NCBI RefSeq assembly: GCF_016834455.1
Contig: NZ_CP069213.1
Span: forward strand, 1,488,501-1,552,500
DNA length: 64,000 bases
Source: Shewanella litorisediminis
GTDB taxonomy: Bacteria; Pseudomonadota; Gammaproteobacteria; Enterobacterales; Shewanellaceae
Direction of reading: 5' to 3'
Part shown: positions 38,812 through 47,264 of the stretch, piece by piece
Layout: the number at the start of each line of letters is the position of its first letter
Numbering within the stretch: the stretch's first letter is position 1
Notes under the pieces: generated by a model
What the model was told of the DNA's origin: nothing
The model's database searches: none
What the model saw: the letters and a program-made list of their open reading frames with translations, nothing else
Made by a program: the position numbers and the translations under genes

Positions 38812-40347
38812 ATGCAAAACCACACCCAATTACACGACATCGGGGTTATCGGCCTGGGTGTCATGGGCAAAAACCTTGCCCTCAATATCGCAGACAACGG
38901 CTATCGGGTTGCCGCCTTTGACCTCGACGGTGGCAAGGTGCGTGCCGCCATCAGTCAATCGCAGGCTGAAGTTGCCGCCAAACCTGCCCACAGCAAGGCC
39001 ACAGAGCTGACAGGTGTGGACAGCCTCAAGTCCATGCTCTGTGCACTGAGCTCTCCCAGACTTTTACTGCTGTCGGTACCGGCCGGCGCACCTGTAGACG
39101 GCGTTTGCTCGGCGCTTATCGATGCCGGCATCAAGCCGGACGACATTGTTATCGATACCGGTAACAGCCTGTGGACCGACACGGTCAAGCGTGAGCAGGA
39201 GTACGCCGGCAAGTTTGTGTTTTTCTCCTCTGCCGTATCCGGCGGCGAAGTGGGGGCTCGTTTCGGCCCTTCACTGATGCCGTCAGGCAAAAAAGAAGCC
39301 TGGGACAGTGTTGCCCCTATCTGGCGCGCCATTGCCGCCAAGGTGGACAACGCCACAGGTTTGCCCATTGAGCGTTTCGAGCCGGGTAATCCGGTGCTCG
39401 AAGGCGAACCCTGCACCGCTTATATCGGCCCTGCCGGCAGTGGCCACTATGTGAAGATGGTGCACAACGGCATCGAATACGCCGATATGCAGCTGATTTG
39501 CGAGGCGTATCAGTTACTTTCAGATGTGCTGGGGCTGTCTGCGGTGGACATAGCCACTATTTTTGAACGCTGGAACCGTGGCAAGCTCAATAGCTACCTG
39601 ATGGGCATAAGCGCCGAAGTGCTGCGCCAGACAGATCCGCTTACCGGCAAGCCGCTGGTGGAAATGATTCTGGATAAGGCCGGTCAGAAGGGCACGGGTC
39701 TGTGGACTGCGGTCAGCAGCCTGCAAATAGGCACCCCGGCGCCGACCATTGCCGAGGCCGTATACGCCCGTGCGCTGTCGAACCAAAAGGCGCTTCGTAT
39801 TGAGCTGGCTGGCCGTCTTGAAGGCGCTCTGCCACTGCAAGACATAGAGGCGACAAGCTTTATCGATGAGCTGGAGCAGGCGCTCTTTTGCGCCAAAATC
39901 TGCTGTTATGCCCAGGGCTTTCAGCTGATGGCCATGAATGCCGATGAGCAGGGATGGGAGCTGGACTTTGCCGCCATCGCCCGCATTTGGCGTGCTGGCT
40001 GTATTATCCGTGCCACCTTCCTGCAGTCCATCACAGATGCCTTTGAGGCCGAGCCCAAACTCGCCAATCTGCTGATGGCGAAAAGCTTTGCCGAGGCCCT
40101 GAGTGAGGCGCAGCAATCCTGGCGCCGTTTGGTGTCCAAAGCGGTTCTCGCCGGTGTGCCTGCTCCTTGCATCACCTCGGCGCTCGCGTACTACGATGGT
40201 TATCGCCGTGAAACCCTGCCGGCCAACTTGCTGCAGGGCCAGCGTGACTACTTTGGGGCCCACAGTTTTGAGCGTATCGATACGCCAGCGGGTGAAAAGT
40301 ATCACCTCAACTGGAGCAGTCCGGCCCGTGAGTTACACAAGCTCTGA
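38812..40347 (+). CDS. gnd: 6-phosphogluconate dehydrogenase
   Basis: Oxidative decarboxylation of 6-phosphogluconate to ribulose 5-phosphate. 511 residues, the long form with extended C-terminus. Rossmann motif IGLGVMGKNLALNIADNG at about 12-29, substrate block SGGEVGARFGPSLMPSG, and catalytic Lys in GHYVKMVHNGIEY. ATG 38812 is preferred to 38695, as the longer leader is hydrophobic and lacks family support. A TATAAT lies 44 bases before this ATG. Confidence 0.93.
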   Translation: MQNHTQLHDIGVIGLGVMGKNLALNIADNGYRVAAFDLDGGKVRAAISQSQAEVAAKPAHSKATELTGVDSLKSMLCALSSPRLLLLSVPAGAPVDGVCSALIDAGIKPDDIVIDTGNSLWTDTVKREQEYAGKFVFFSSAVSGGEVGARFGPSLMPSGKKEAWDSVAPIWRAIAAKVDNATGLPIERFEPGNPVLEGEPCTAYIGPAGSGHYVKMVHNGIEYADMQLICEAYQLLSDVLGLSAVDIATIFERWNRGKLNSYLMGISAEVLRQTDPLTGKPLVEMILDKAGQKGTGLWTAVSSLQIGTPAPTIAEAVYARALSNQKALRIELAGRLEGALPLQDIEATSFIDELEQALFCAKICCYAQGFQLMAMNADEQGWELDFAAIARIWRAGCIIRATFLQSITDAFEAEPKLANLLMAKSFAEALSEAQQSWRRLVSKAVLAGVPAPCITSALAYYDGYRRETLPANLLQGQRDYFGAHSFERIDTPAGEKYHLNWSSPARELHKL

Positions 40348-40364
40348 GCACAGAATCGATAAAC

Positions 40365-40394
40365 AAAAAGGCTTCCCGAGGGAAGCCTTTTTTA
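40365..40394. terminator. Bidirectional terminator between gnd and menA
   Basis: AAGGCTTCCC/GGGAAGCCTT stem with A- and T-runs on both sides. Confidence 0.9.
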
Positions 40395-40435
40395 TGCCTT
40401 GGGGCTGATTTTTACGCCGGACACAATTGGGGCAA

Positions 40436-41317
40436 TCAGGCCTGCACCGGAATGAGCAACCCCACAGAAAAGAGCACGCTGAATACCAGCGTCAGCCGGG
40501 CAGTGCGGCCAAGCAGCGGGTTCAAAGCGCCGCCGCTGATTTCGCTGAATTCCCGCGACAGGCGTCTGGCAATCACCAGTGACAAGCCAGAGAGCAATAC
40601 CGGCCAGCCCGGCAAAATACCCATCAGAAAACTGCCGATAATCAGGCCAAAGGGCAGGTAAACCAGCGCCTGGTAGAGTACCCGTGACTGGGCTTCACCT
40701 ATGCGTACTGCCAGGGTGCGTTTACCGGCCTTGGTGTCGGTACTGATATCCCGGGTGTTGTTCACCAACATGATGGCGGCGTTAAAAAGACCTATGGCTG
40801 CGCCCAAGATCCAGGCGTCCACCGAGGTGACGCCTGCCTGCAGATAAAAGCTGCCCACTACGGCCACCAGGCCGAAAAACACGAAGGCGGCTACTTCACC
40901 GAGGCCATGGGAAGCGAGGGGATAAGGACCCCCACTGTAACAGAGGGCACCCAAAATGGAGGCGGCCGCGAGTACGGCAATGGGCCAGCCGCCGTGCCAA
41001 ATCAGCACAGAGCCAACGGTCAGCGCCGCGAGCAGCGAGGCTATCATGGCTGCTTTTACCCTGGCCGGAGCTATCAGGCCGCTTTGGGTTACCCGCACCG
41101 GTCCCAAACGTTCCTGGGTATCCACGCCGCTTTTGAAATCAAAATAGTCATTGGCCAGATTTACGGCAATCTGCAACAGCAAGGCACAGATCATCGAGGC
41201 GATGGCAATGGTAACGCTGAAGCTTTCAAGGCCAAGCGCGAGGGTATTTCCCACCAGGAGAGGGCCGATAGCCGCTGGCAGGGTGCGGGGTCTGATGGCA
41301 AGGATCCAGGGATTCAT
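40436..41317 (-). CDS. menA: MenA, 1,4-dihydroxy-2-naphthoate polyprenyltransferase
   Basis: Attaches the polyprenyl tail in menaquinone biosynthesis; integral membrane protein of 293 residues with about eight helices. UbiA-family motif NLANDYFDFKSGVD and the second Asp motif NNTRDISTDTKAGKRT bind the diphosphate through Mg. ATG 41317 gives the family N-terminus MNPWILAIRPRTLPA; the extra codons upstream do not fit. Menaquinone is the main carrier for anaerobic respiration in Shewanella. Confidence 0.93.
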   Translation of the reverse strand: MNPWILAIRPRTLPAAIGPLLVGNTLALGLESFSVTIAIASMICALLLQIAVNLANDYFDFKSGVDTQERLGPVRVTQSGLIAPARVKAAMIASLLAALTVGSVLIWHGGWPIAVLAAASILGALCYSGGPYPLASHGLGEVAAFVFFGLVAVVGSFYLQAGVTSVDAWILGAAIGLFNAAIMLVNNTRDISTDTKAGKRTLAVRIGEAQSRVLYQALVYLPFGLIIGSFLMGILPGWPVLLSGLSLVIARRLSREFSEISGGALNPLLGRTARLTLVFSVLFSVGLLIPVQA

Positions 41318-41535
41318 GGGGGCCTTTAAAAGATAAAAACGATTGCAGCCCATAGGATAACAAGAATTTCGTTGAAAGTTAGCACAATCGAAAACACGCA
41401 TTTAGCAGACTGGGACAAGGCGCACACAGGCGCCGGGGCCATCGGGCAAATTTGCCGTCAAGGTCAAAGTTTTACCAAGAACGCTGTGCTTTATTTAATC
41501 GGCTGTTTGATTTTTTTGCGCCTAAGGAAAGCGAG

Positions 41536-42432
41536 ATGCGATTCGATAACCAGTCTGCTCTGATATCCGGTGCCGCATCCGGGTTGGGCCGCGCCTATGC
41601 GCTGGCCCTGGCCGAACGTGGTGCCAAGGTCATGCTGATGGATTGCATGCCGCTGGAGGCCACCGAAGTACAAAGCCTGCTTCAAGCGCTGGAAACAACG
41701 GGGGCATCTTACCGCTACTGGTCGGTCGATGTGGGGAGTCCCGATGCCATTGAGGCCTGGGCGGCGGAGTTTGCGGCCGCCGGGTCTGGTGTGGATTTGC
41801 TTATCAATAACGCCGGGGTTCACACCCACAGCAGTTTTGAGCATCAGTCAATCACGGACATTCGCCGCCAGCTGCAGGTGGATTTACTGGGCAGCATAGC
41901 CCTGACACACGCGCTCTGGCCTGGGATGATGAACAGGGGCTATGGCCGTATCGTAATGTCTACCGGCGTCAGTGGGCTCTATGGCGACCTGCATCAAAGT
42001 GCCTTCGCCTGCGCTAAGATGGCTCTCATCGGCCTGGTGAATGGTTTGGCCGCCGAAGGGCTTGCCCGCAATGTGATGGTAAACAGCCTCTGCCCCCTTG
42101 CCCACACCGCCATGACAGATGCCCATTTGGCACCTCAGGTCAAGTCTCTGTTCTCAAAGGAAATAGTGACCGCTGCCATGTTGTTTTTACTGAGTGGACA
42201 GGCGCCGGGTGGGCGTCATCTGCTCGCCGGCGGCGGCAGTGTCAGCGAACTTTGCATTGCCGAGCACAGGTATTGTTATTTCGAATCTGAGCTGCGCACC
42301 CCCGAAGTGATTGCTGCCCATTGGGCAGATATCGACAACGCTTGGCCCATCCAAAAACACGCCAACGGTGAAGATCAGATCTTCGCCTTTGCCAAACGTG
42401 CCGCCCACGAGCAGGGCATACGACTCGACTGA
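41536..42432 (+). CDS. Short-chain dehydrogenase-like protein lacking the catalytic Tyr
   Basis: 298 residues from ATG 41536 (AAGGA seven bases upstream). Classical SDR core: GAASGLG at 12-18 for nucleotide binding, NNAG at 91-94 and Ser142. The YxxxK position reads FACAK, so Tyr is replaced by Phe157 while Lys161 remains. A nearby Tyr149 is not in the right register. Normal SDR catalysis needs the Tyr, so this may be a non-catalytic binding protein or use another residue. A C-terminal extension past residue 240 is unusual. Divergent from menA, 65 bases before tesB. Confidence 0.8.
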   Translation: MRFDNQSALISGAASGLGRAYALALAERGAKVMLMDCMPLEATEVQSLLQALETTGASYRYWSVDVGSPDAIEAWAAEFAAAGSGVDLLINNAGVHTHSSFEHQSITDIRRQLQVDLLGSIALTHALWPGMMNRGYGRIVMSTGVSGLYGDLHQSAFACAKMALIGLVNGLAAEGLARNVMVNSLCPLAHTAMTDAHLAPQVKSLFSKEIVTAAMLFLLSGQAPGGRHLLAGGGSVSELCIAEHRYCYFESELRTPEVIAAHWADIDNAWPIQKHANGEDQIFAFAKRAAHEQGIRLD

Positions 42433-42497
42433 GACTCGCCAGAGTATGGCGCTTTTTGTTACTCTCTTGGCAATTGACCTTAAATCAGAGAGATAAC

Positions 42498-43367
42498 ATG
42501 AGTCAGGTATTGAACGATCTATTGTCACTGCTGACACTCGAAACCCTGGAGATTGGACTTTATCGTGGTCAGAGCCAGGACCTGGGATTTGGTCATGTCT
42601 TTGGCGGCCAGGTGATGGGCCAGGCCCTGAGTGCCGCCCGTGAAACCGTAGAGCCAACACGCAAGGTCCATTCACTTCACAGTTACTTTTTGCGCGCAGG
42701 GGATGAATCCCTTCCCATAGTGTATGACGTGGAAATCATGCGCGACGGCGGCTCTTTCAGCGCCCGTCGGGTAAAGGCCGTGCAGAAAGGCCGGCCGATT
42801 TTCTACATGACCTGTTCCTTCCAGGGAGAGGAAGAGGGTTTTTCACATCAGATAAGCATGCCGGACGTGCCTGGCCCGGAGGGACTGCTCAACCAACAGG
42901 AGTTGGCGGTGACCTTAAGGGACAAGATCCCCGAAAAAATGCTGGAAAAGTTTATGGCCGATGCGCCCATCGAGATGCGCATTGTCGACCCTGTCAGCCC
43001 TGTGGCACCTCGCTCCCGGGAGCCGGTGCGTCATGTTTGGCTGCGTGCCAATGGCAAGGTGGAAGGCGACAGCCACGTGCACGATGCCTTGCTGGCCTAT
43101 GCCTCTGATTTCAACTTTTTGGTGACGGCCGCCCAGCCACACGGGGTGTCGTTTTTAACACCGGGCATGCGGATGGCCACCATAGACCACGCCATGTGGT
43201 TCCATCGACCCTTGGATATGAATGATTGGCTGCTATACAGTATCGATAGCCCCAATGCTAGCGGTGGTCGTGGTTTTGTAAAAGGACATTTTTTCAATCG
43301 CCGGGGTGAGCTGGTGGCATCGGCGACCCAGGAAGGATTGATGCGCATGAAGAAGGACAGCAACTGA
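42498..43367 (+). CDS. tesB: TesB, acyl-CoA thioesterase II
   Basis: 289 residues with two hot-dog folds. N-terminal HVFGGQVMGQAL and C-terminal SDFNFLV...MATIDHAMWFHRP contain the Asp/Gln/Thr site residues. Hydrolyses medium and long acyl-CoAs. The stop overlaps the ybaY start by one base (TGATG). tesB-ybaY adjacency also occurs in E. coli. Confidence 0.93.
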   Translation: MSQVLNDLLSLLTLETLEIGLYRGQSQDLGFGHVFGGQVMGQALSAARETVEPTRKVHSLHSYFLRAGDESLPIVYDVEIMRDGGSFSARRVKAVQKGRPIFYMTCSFQGEEEGFSHQISMPDVPGPEGLLNQQELAVTLRDKIPEKMLEKFMADAPIEMRIVDPVSPVAPRSREPVRHVWLRANGKVEGDSHVHDALLAYASDFNFLVTAAQPHGVSFLTPGMRMATIDHAMWFHRPLDMNDWLLYSIDSPNASGGRGFVKGHFFNRRGELVASATQEGLMRMKKDSN

Positions 43368-43774
43368 TGTTGAGTAAATTTGCCAAAGCGGCCAGGGCCC
43401 TGGCCGCCCTGTGTGTGCTGGGAGCCCTGAGCGCCTGTGTCACGGTTGAGGAGCCTAAACCCATCATCATTAATGGCGCGGCGGGTTATCTGGAGTCTGT
43501 GGTGCTGCCGCCAAACAGCGCCATCACCATTGCGGTTATCGATTTGGACACCCCCGGCGTTATCATCGCCCAGAAAACCTTTAATGTGGTGCGTGCGCCA
43601 GTGCCCTTTAAGTTCATCTTGCCGTCGGAATCCATAGATCCCAGGGTTAACTACGGTGTGGTTGCGCTTATCAAGCACAACAATCAGGTGATTTTTCAGA
43701 CCTACGACAGATTCCCTGTGATAAATAACAACAAGTTCACCACAGAAGTGGTGATGAAACCTGTTGGCAGATAG
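43367..43774 (+). CDS. ybaY: YbaY family lipoprotein
   Basis: 135 residues. Lipoprotein signal with the lipidated Cys24 (LGALSAC). Mature domain of the YscW/YbaY type (AITIAVIDLDTPGVIIAQKTF, PVPFKFILP). Role unknown; outer-membrane-linked. Translationally coupled to tesB. A second, related lipoprotein gene lies 3 kb downstream (46793-47203). Confidence 0.82.
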   Translation: MLSKFAKAARALAALCVLGALSACVTVEEPKPIIINGAAGYLESVVLPPNSAITIAVIDLDTPGVIIAQKTFNVVRAPVPFKFILPSESIDPRVNYGVVALIKHNNQVIFQTYDRFPVINNNKFTTEVVMKPVGR

Positions 43775-43780
43775 TTATCC

Positions 43781-44479
43781 ATGTCATCACAGGCCAGGGC
43801 CGTGTCACTTAGTACACCAAGTGCGGATTTATCCGCGAGATTGGCGGCCCTGCTCAGAGACGATGCGGCAGCAATGGCCTGCATGGAAGCGGCGCGGGAA
43901 GTGATGACCAGGGCCGGTATTGACCAGTATCTGCTGGCCGCAGGTTTTGTGCGCCAGCGGGTGTGGGACTGCCTCCACGGTATTGAGACCTCTCAGCTTG
44001 CCGATGTGGACCTGATTTACTGGGGAACAGGGGAGCGCGCATTGGAGGCATTGCTTACCGAGGCGCTCGGCAAGAGACTCACAGGTATCCCCTGGGAAGT
44101 GAAAGATCAGCGCCGCATGCACCTGCGCCACGGCGATGCCCCGTACCAGGGCCTGGTGGATGCCATGGCCGCCTGGCCGGAGCAGGAAACCGCTGTTGGC
44201 GTCAGGTTGACCCATAACGACGAGTTGCATATTGAGTCAGCCTGGGGGCTGGACTCCCTTTTTGCCCTGAAACTCACGCCATCTCCGCGTCGGCCCCTTG
44301 ATGTGTTTTTACAGCGCATCGGCTCAAAAGGCTGGCTTGAGCGTTACCCTAAACTGCAACTGGCTAAGGAAGGTGCGAACAAGTCGTCGCACAGCTCTGG
44401 CTTTGATAGCAGCGACAGTTCAAGGCATTCAACTGAGGGCATGGCTGGGCGCCCCCGCCGTTCTGCTGAAGTTGAATAA
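43781..44479 (+). CDS. DUF925 nucleotidyltransferase-like protein with a transposon-derived C-terminus
   Basis: Family of small nucleotidyltransferase-fold proteins: LLAAGFVRQRVWDCLHG, ADVDLIYW and PWEVKDQRRMHLRHG...DAMAAWPE. Function unknown. As it stands it has 232 residues, but the last 37 codons come from an inserted miniature element. Before insertion the gene would have read ...KLQLAKP and stopped at 44644-44646, giving about 198 residues. The added tail (EGANKSSHSSGFDSSD onward) is low complexity and probably tolerated, since the core is intact. Confidence 0.8.
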   Translation: MSSQARAVSLSTPSADLSARLAALLRDDAAAMACMEAAREVMTRAGIDQYLLAAGFVRQRVWDCLHGIETSQLADVDLIYWGTGERALEALLTEALGKRLTGIPWEVKDQRRMHLRHGDAPYQGLVDAMAAWPEQETAVGVRLTHNDELHIESAWGLDSLFALKLTPSPRRPLDVFLQRIGSKGWLERYPKLQLAKEGANKSSHSSGFDSSDSSRHSTEGMAGRPRRSAEVE

Positions 44480-44636
44480 CGCCGAAATGGTGTTGCTCCC
44501 GCAGGGCGTGGCTTACAGCGGCATCTGCTGCGTTACAGTTCTTGCGAAGGACTCGGGCCATTCGCCGCAAACTGTGCCTTGCATCTATCCACGTTAAGCT
44601 CACGCAGAGCAAGCACGGGACTTATTCGCACCTTCC
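44368..44636. mobile_element. IS5-type miniature element (MITE) with CTAA target duplication
   Basis: 269 bases. Ends are inverted repeats GGAAGGTGCGAACAAGTC and GGAAGGTGCGAATAAGTC (one mismatch in 18), the terminal repeat I associate with IS5. It is flanked on both sides by CTAA (44364-44367 and 44637-44640), the IS5-type target duplication. No transposase. Inserted two codons before the end of the host gene. Confidence 0.85.
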
Positions 44637-44640
44637 CTAA

Positions 44641-45061
44641 GCCATAAACCGGCCCGGCATTCTCCTCTCAGGAAACATAGCGCCAGTGCCTGCTCCGTTG
44701 CAGGATTCTCTAGCTGGCCCTTAGTCAGGCTTTCTCACGCTTTTCTGCTCGTTAGCTTTTTCTCATTCTGGCGATTTGCCTCGCACACTCAGTTCAATCG
44801 ATGAATTGTCCGCAAAAACGGATGGCAAACTCCTGGCTTGCTCCATCAGGCTTTCCCCCAACTCAACACCAGGCTTTGAGGCTTTTCATCATCGTCGAGT
44901 GGTTTTACCCAGTTGAATTCACCTTGGCTTGACCAGGCTTATTTCTCTGAAAGCCCTGTGACGATGGCAACACAATCTTGCTGAGCCACAAGACAAAATG
45001 CGCCAAAAGCGTGAGCTTGGTCTCGCTGCTGTTACCTCAAAGTGGGTATCGCGAGGCGGTG
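44641..45061. other. Gene-free stretch before ompW
   Basis: About 420 bases between the MITE and the FNR-type site. I see no supported gene or terminator; several CAGGCTTT-like short repeats (e.g. near 44725, 44850, 44868) recur. Confidence 0.4.
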
Positions 45062-45075
45062 TTGATTTGGATCAA
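45062..45075 (+). promoter_or_regulatory. FNR/EtrA-type site before ompW
   Basis: TTGATTTGGATCAA is a perfect TTGAT-N4-ATCAA box about 95 bases before the ompW ATG. A second palindrome, TGTTACGGACGTAACA, lies at 45114-45129 and could bind another regulator. Confidence 0.65.
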
Positions 45076-45163
45076 GAAAGTTAACGGATTGCTCTGGCAG
45101 GCTAGGCCTCAATTGTTACGGACGTAACAGAAAATAACAAAGCCCACGTGGTTAATGGAGTAA

Positions 45164-45844
45164 ATGATGAAGAAATCCTATCTGTCCGGTCTGATTGCTG
45201 CCTCCCTTCTGTCTGTTGTTTCTGCCTCTGCTCTGGCTCACCAGGCAGGCGATATTATCGTACGTGCCGGCGCCGTGGTTGTTGCCCCCAATGAGTCCAC
45301 TCAAGATGTTGTTACTCCGGACCTGGGAAATCTGGGCCAACTGCAGGTGAGCAGCAATACCCAATTGGGTCTGAACTTTGGCTATATGCTGACCGACAAC
45401 TGGGCCATTGAACTCCTTGCAGCTACCCCATTCAGCCATGACGTTTCACTTGCAGGCGTGGGCAAGATTGCTGAAACAAAGCACCTGCCACCGACTCTGG
45501 TTGCCCAATACTACTTTGGCAATGCCAATTCTGCCTTCCGTCCTTATGTGGGTGTGGGTGTGAACTACACCAACTTCTTCGATAACGAATTCACCAATGA
45601 TCTGGGCGGTAAGCTGACGGATCTGAGTCTGTCCACTTCAGTGGGTTGGGCCGCACAGGTAGGTTTTGACTACAGCTTCAACAAAAACTGGCTGCTTAAC
45701 GCCTCTGTGTGGTACGCCGATATCAGCACCGATGTGAAGTTCAATTACCACTATGGAGTTGATAATAGTCAGACTGCAGCAGTTACCATTGAGTCAGATA
45801 TCGACCCATGGGTATACATGGTGAGTGTGGGTTACAAGTTCTAA
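45164..45844 (+). CDS. ompW: OmpW family outer membrane protein
   Basis: 226 residues with a signal peptide (cleavage expected after SASALA near residue 25) and an eight-stranded barrel ending in the C-terminal aromatic YMVSVGYKF. Family blocks: AGDIIVRAGAVVVAPNE, LGLNFGYMLTDNWAIELLAATPF and YFGNANSAFRPYVGVGVNYT. Small channel for hydrophobic compounds in family members. The FNR-type site upstream suggests induction or repression by oxygen limitation. Confidence 0.93.
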   Translation: MMKKSYLSGLIAASLLSVVSASALAHQAGDIIVRAGAVVVAPNESTQDVVTPDLGNLGQLQVSSNTQLGLNFGYMLTDNWAIELLAATPFSHDVSLAGVGKIAETKHLPPTLVAQYYFGNANSAFRPYVGVGVNYTNFFDNEFTNDLGGKLTDLSLSTSVGWAAQVGFDYSFNKNWLLNASVWYADISTDVKFNYHYGVDNSQTAAVTIESDIDPWVYMVSVGYKF

Positions 45845-45877
45845 GGTTGTCCCTTCCCTGCCAAACCTTGGATGAAG

Positions 45878-45904
45878 AAAGGCGCCCACTGGGCGCCTTT
45901 TTTA
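45878..45904 (+). terminator. Intrinsic terminator after ompW
   Basis: AAAGGCGCCC/GGGCGCCTTT stem with T-run; the A-run upstream allows use from the opposite gene as well. Confidence 0.88.
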
Positions 45905-45930
45905 TACGTATTACTCATGTGGTAACAGTA

Positions 45931-46671
45931 TTAATGTTTGCCTTTTTTCTTCCAGTGGCGGGTGTTGTAGATGTATTCCGGCAGTATGCGTATAAGCCAG
46001 GCCACCAACGCCCAGCGGCGGGTAATGTAAGCCCGGCGTTTACCTTTTTTCAGCGCCCGTAATATTTGGGCGGCCACTTTGGGCAGTGGCTGCAACCAAA
46101 AGCGGCTCTGCTGCATGGCTGCCTTGTCCAGCAGCCCCAGTTGCAGATCGGTAATGGTGATGGGCAACTTCAGCCGCTGGGCATGCATCGATAAGCCTTC
46201 GAGATAATTCTGCGCAAAGGCCTTGGAGGCATGGTACGCGACGGCTGGGCCGCCGCGCTGCCCGGCAATGGAGTTGATGGCTGCCAGTTGCCCATAGCCT
46301 TGCTGGCGCAGTAATCTGAACGCCGTATTGCAAATCAGTGCGAAGCCCTGCACGTTAACCTTGATGATGTCGGCTTCAATTTGCCAGGGCAGGTCGGGGT
46401 GATAGCTATTGAGGCCGGTATTCACTAACACCAGATGTGCCCCCCCCATGCGTTGCCACAGGCTTTCGAAGGCTGCCATGGCGCCGTCGGGGTCTGTGAT
46501 GGGTAAGGCTTCAACCTGAATATCGCCGCCCAGAGACTGGATAAATTCAGTCATCAGTTCGGGCTCGGGCACCAGGAGCCCCACTCGGGTGCCTTCCTGT
46601 GTGAGCTGGGTCACCAATTCGCGGCCAAGGTGTGAGCTGGCGCCCACAATTATTGCAGTTGCTTGAGTCAT
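45931..46671 (-). CDS. Short-chain dehydrogenase/reductase
   Basis: 246 residues from ATG 46671. Nucleotide loop VGASSHLGREL is near the N-terminus, the Asn motif is replaced by LVNTGLNS, and the active site Ser (INSIAGQRG) and YHASK are intact. The C-terminal tail is basic (KKGKRRAYITRRW...WKKKGKH) with a hydrophobic stretch, which suggests membrane association. Substrate unknown. The upstream in-frame ATG at 46755 adds a leader not expected in the family. Confidence 0.82.
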   Translation of the reverse strand: MTQATAIIVGASSHLGRELVTQLTQEGTRVGLLVPEPELMTEFIQSLGGDIQVEALPITDPDGAMAAFESLWQRMGGAHLVLVNTGLNSYHPDLPWQIEADIIKVNVQGFALICNTAFRLLRQQGYGQLAAINSIAGQRGGPAVAYHASKAFAQNYLEGLSMHAQRLKLPITITDLQLGLLDKAAMQQSRFWLQPLPKVAAQILRALKKGKRRAYITRRWALVAWLIRILPEYIYNTRHWKKKGKH

Positions 46672-46792
46672 AAGGATATTCAGCAAAAGTACAGGGCTAC
46701 CATGATAGGGTGAAACCCCAAGCTGAACAAGATTCAAACTCGGATGTATAGACATCCAGAAGTCTTTATGTATGATTTAGGAGAATATCACC

Positions 46793-47203
46793 ATGAAGAA
46801 ATGGCTATTGAGTGTTGCCCTGCCGATGGCGGCATTGGTGGGGGCGGTTGGACTGGGTGGTTGTGCCAGCAGTGCCGACGATGTGGAGATAAGTGGCAGT
46901 GTCTGGTTCAGAGAGCGCATCGCACTGCCTGTTGATGCGGTGTTGACGGTTCAGGTGCGGGACGTTTCCCGTATGGATGTGGCGGCCGAGGTACTGGGGG
47001 AGTTCAAGGTGCCTGTCACCGCTGTGCCCAAGGACTTTGCGCTGCGCTTTAAGCCGGACACCTTTAAACAGGGCCACACCTATGCGGTGGGCGCACGTAT
47101 CACCCAGGGCGATAAGCTGCTGTTTATCAATACCCAAAGTTACAGAGTGGATTTCACACAGCCTACCGGCATGTCGGTGAGGCTGGACAGTGTGGGGCGT
47201 TGA
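46793..47203 (+). CDS. YbaY-like lipoprotein (second copy)
   Basis: 136 residues. Lipoprotein signal with Cys24 (GLGGC). Mature domain: VEISGSVWFRERIALPVDA, LTVQVRDVSRMDVAAEV, FALRFKPDTFKQGHTYAVGA, a YscW/YbaY-type fold. Related in layout to the lipoprotein at 43367-43774. Role unknown. 61 bases before metA in the same orientation and no terminator between them, so the two may be cotranscribed. Confidence 0.75.
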   Translation: MKKWLLSVALPMAALVGAVGLGGCASSADDVEISGSVWFRERIALPVDAVLTVQVRDVSRMDVAAEVLGEFKVPVTAVPKDFALRFKPDTFKQGHTYAVGARITQGDKLLFINTQSYRVDFTQPTGMSVRLDSVGR

Positions 47204-47264
47204 GCCGGGGTAAGCGTGATACTTACCGCCATCGCCCCGGAGTTAATCAAGGGAGAGGCGCAGT

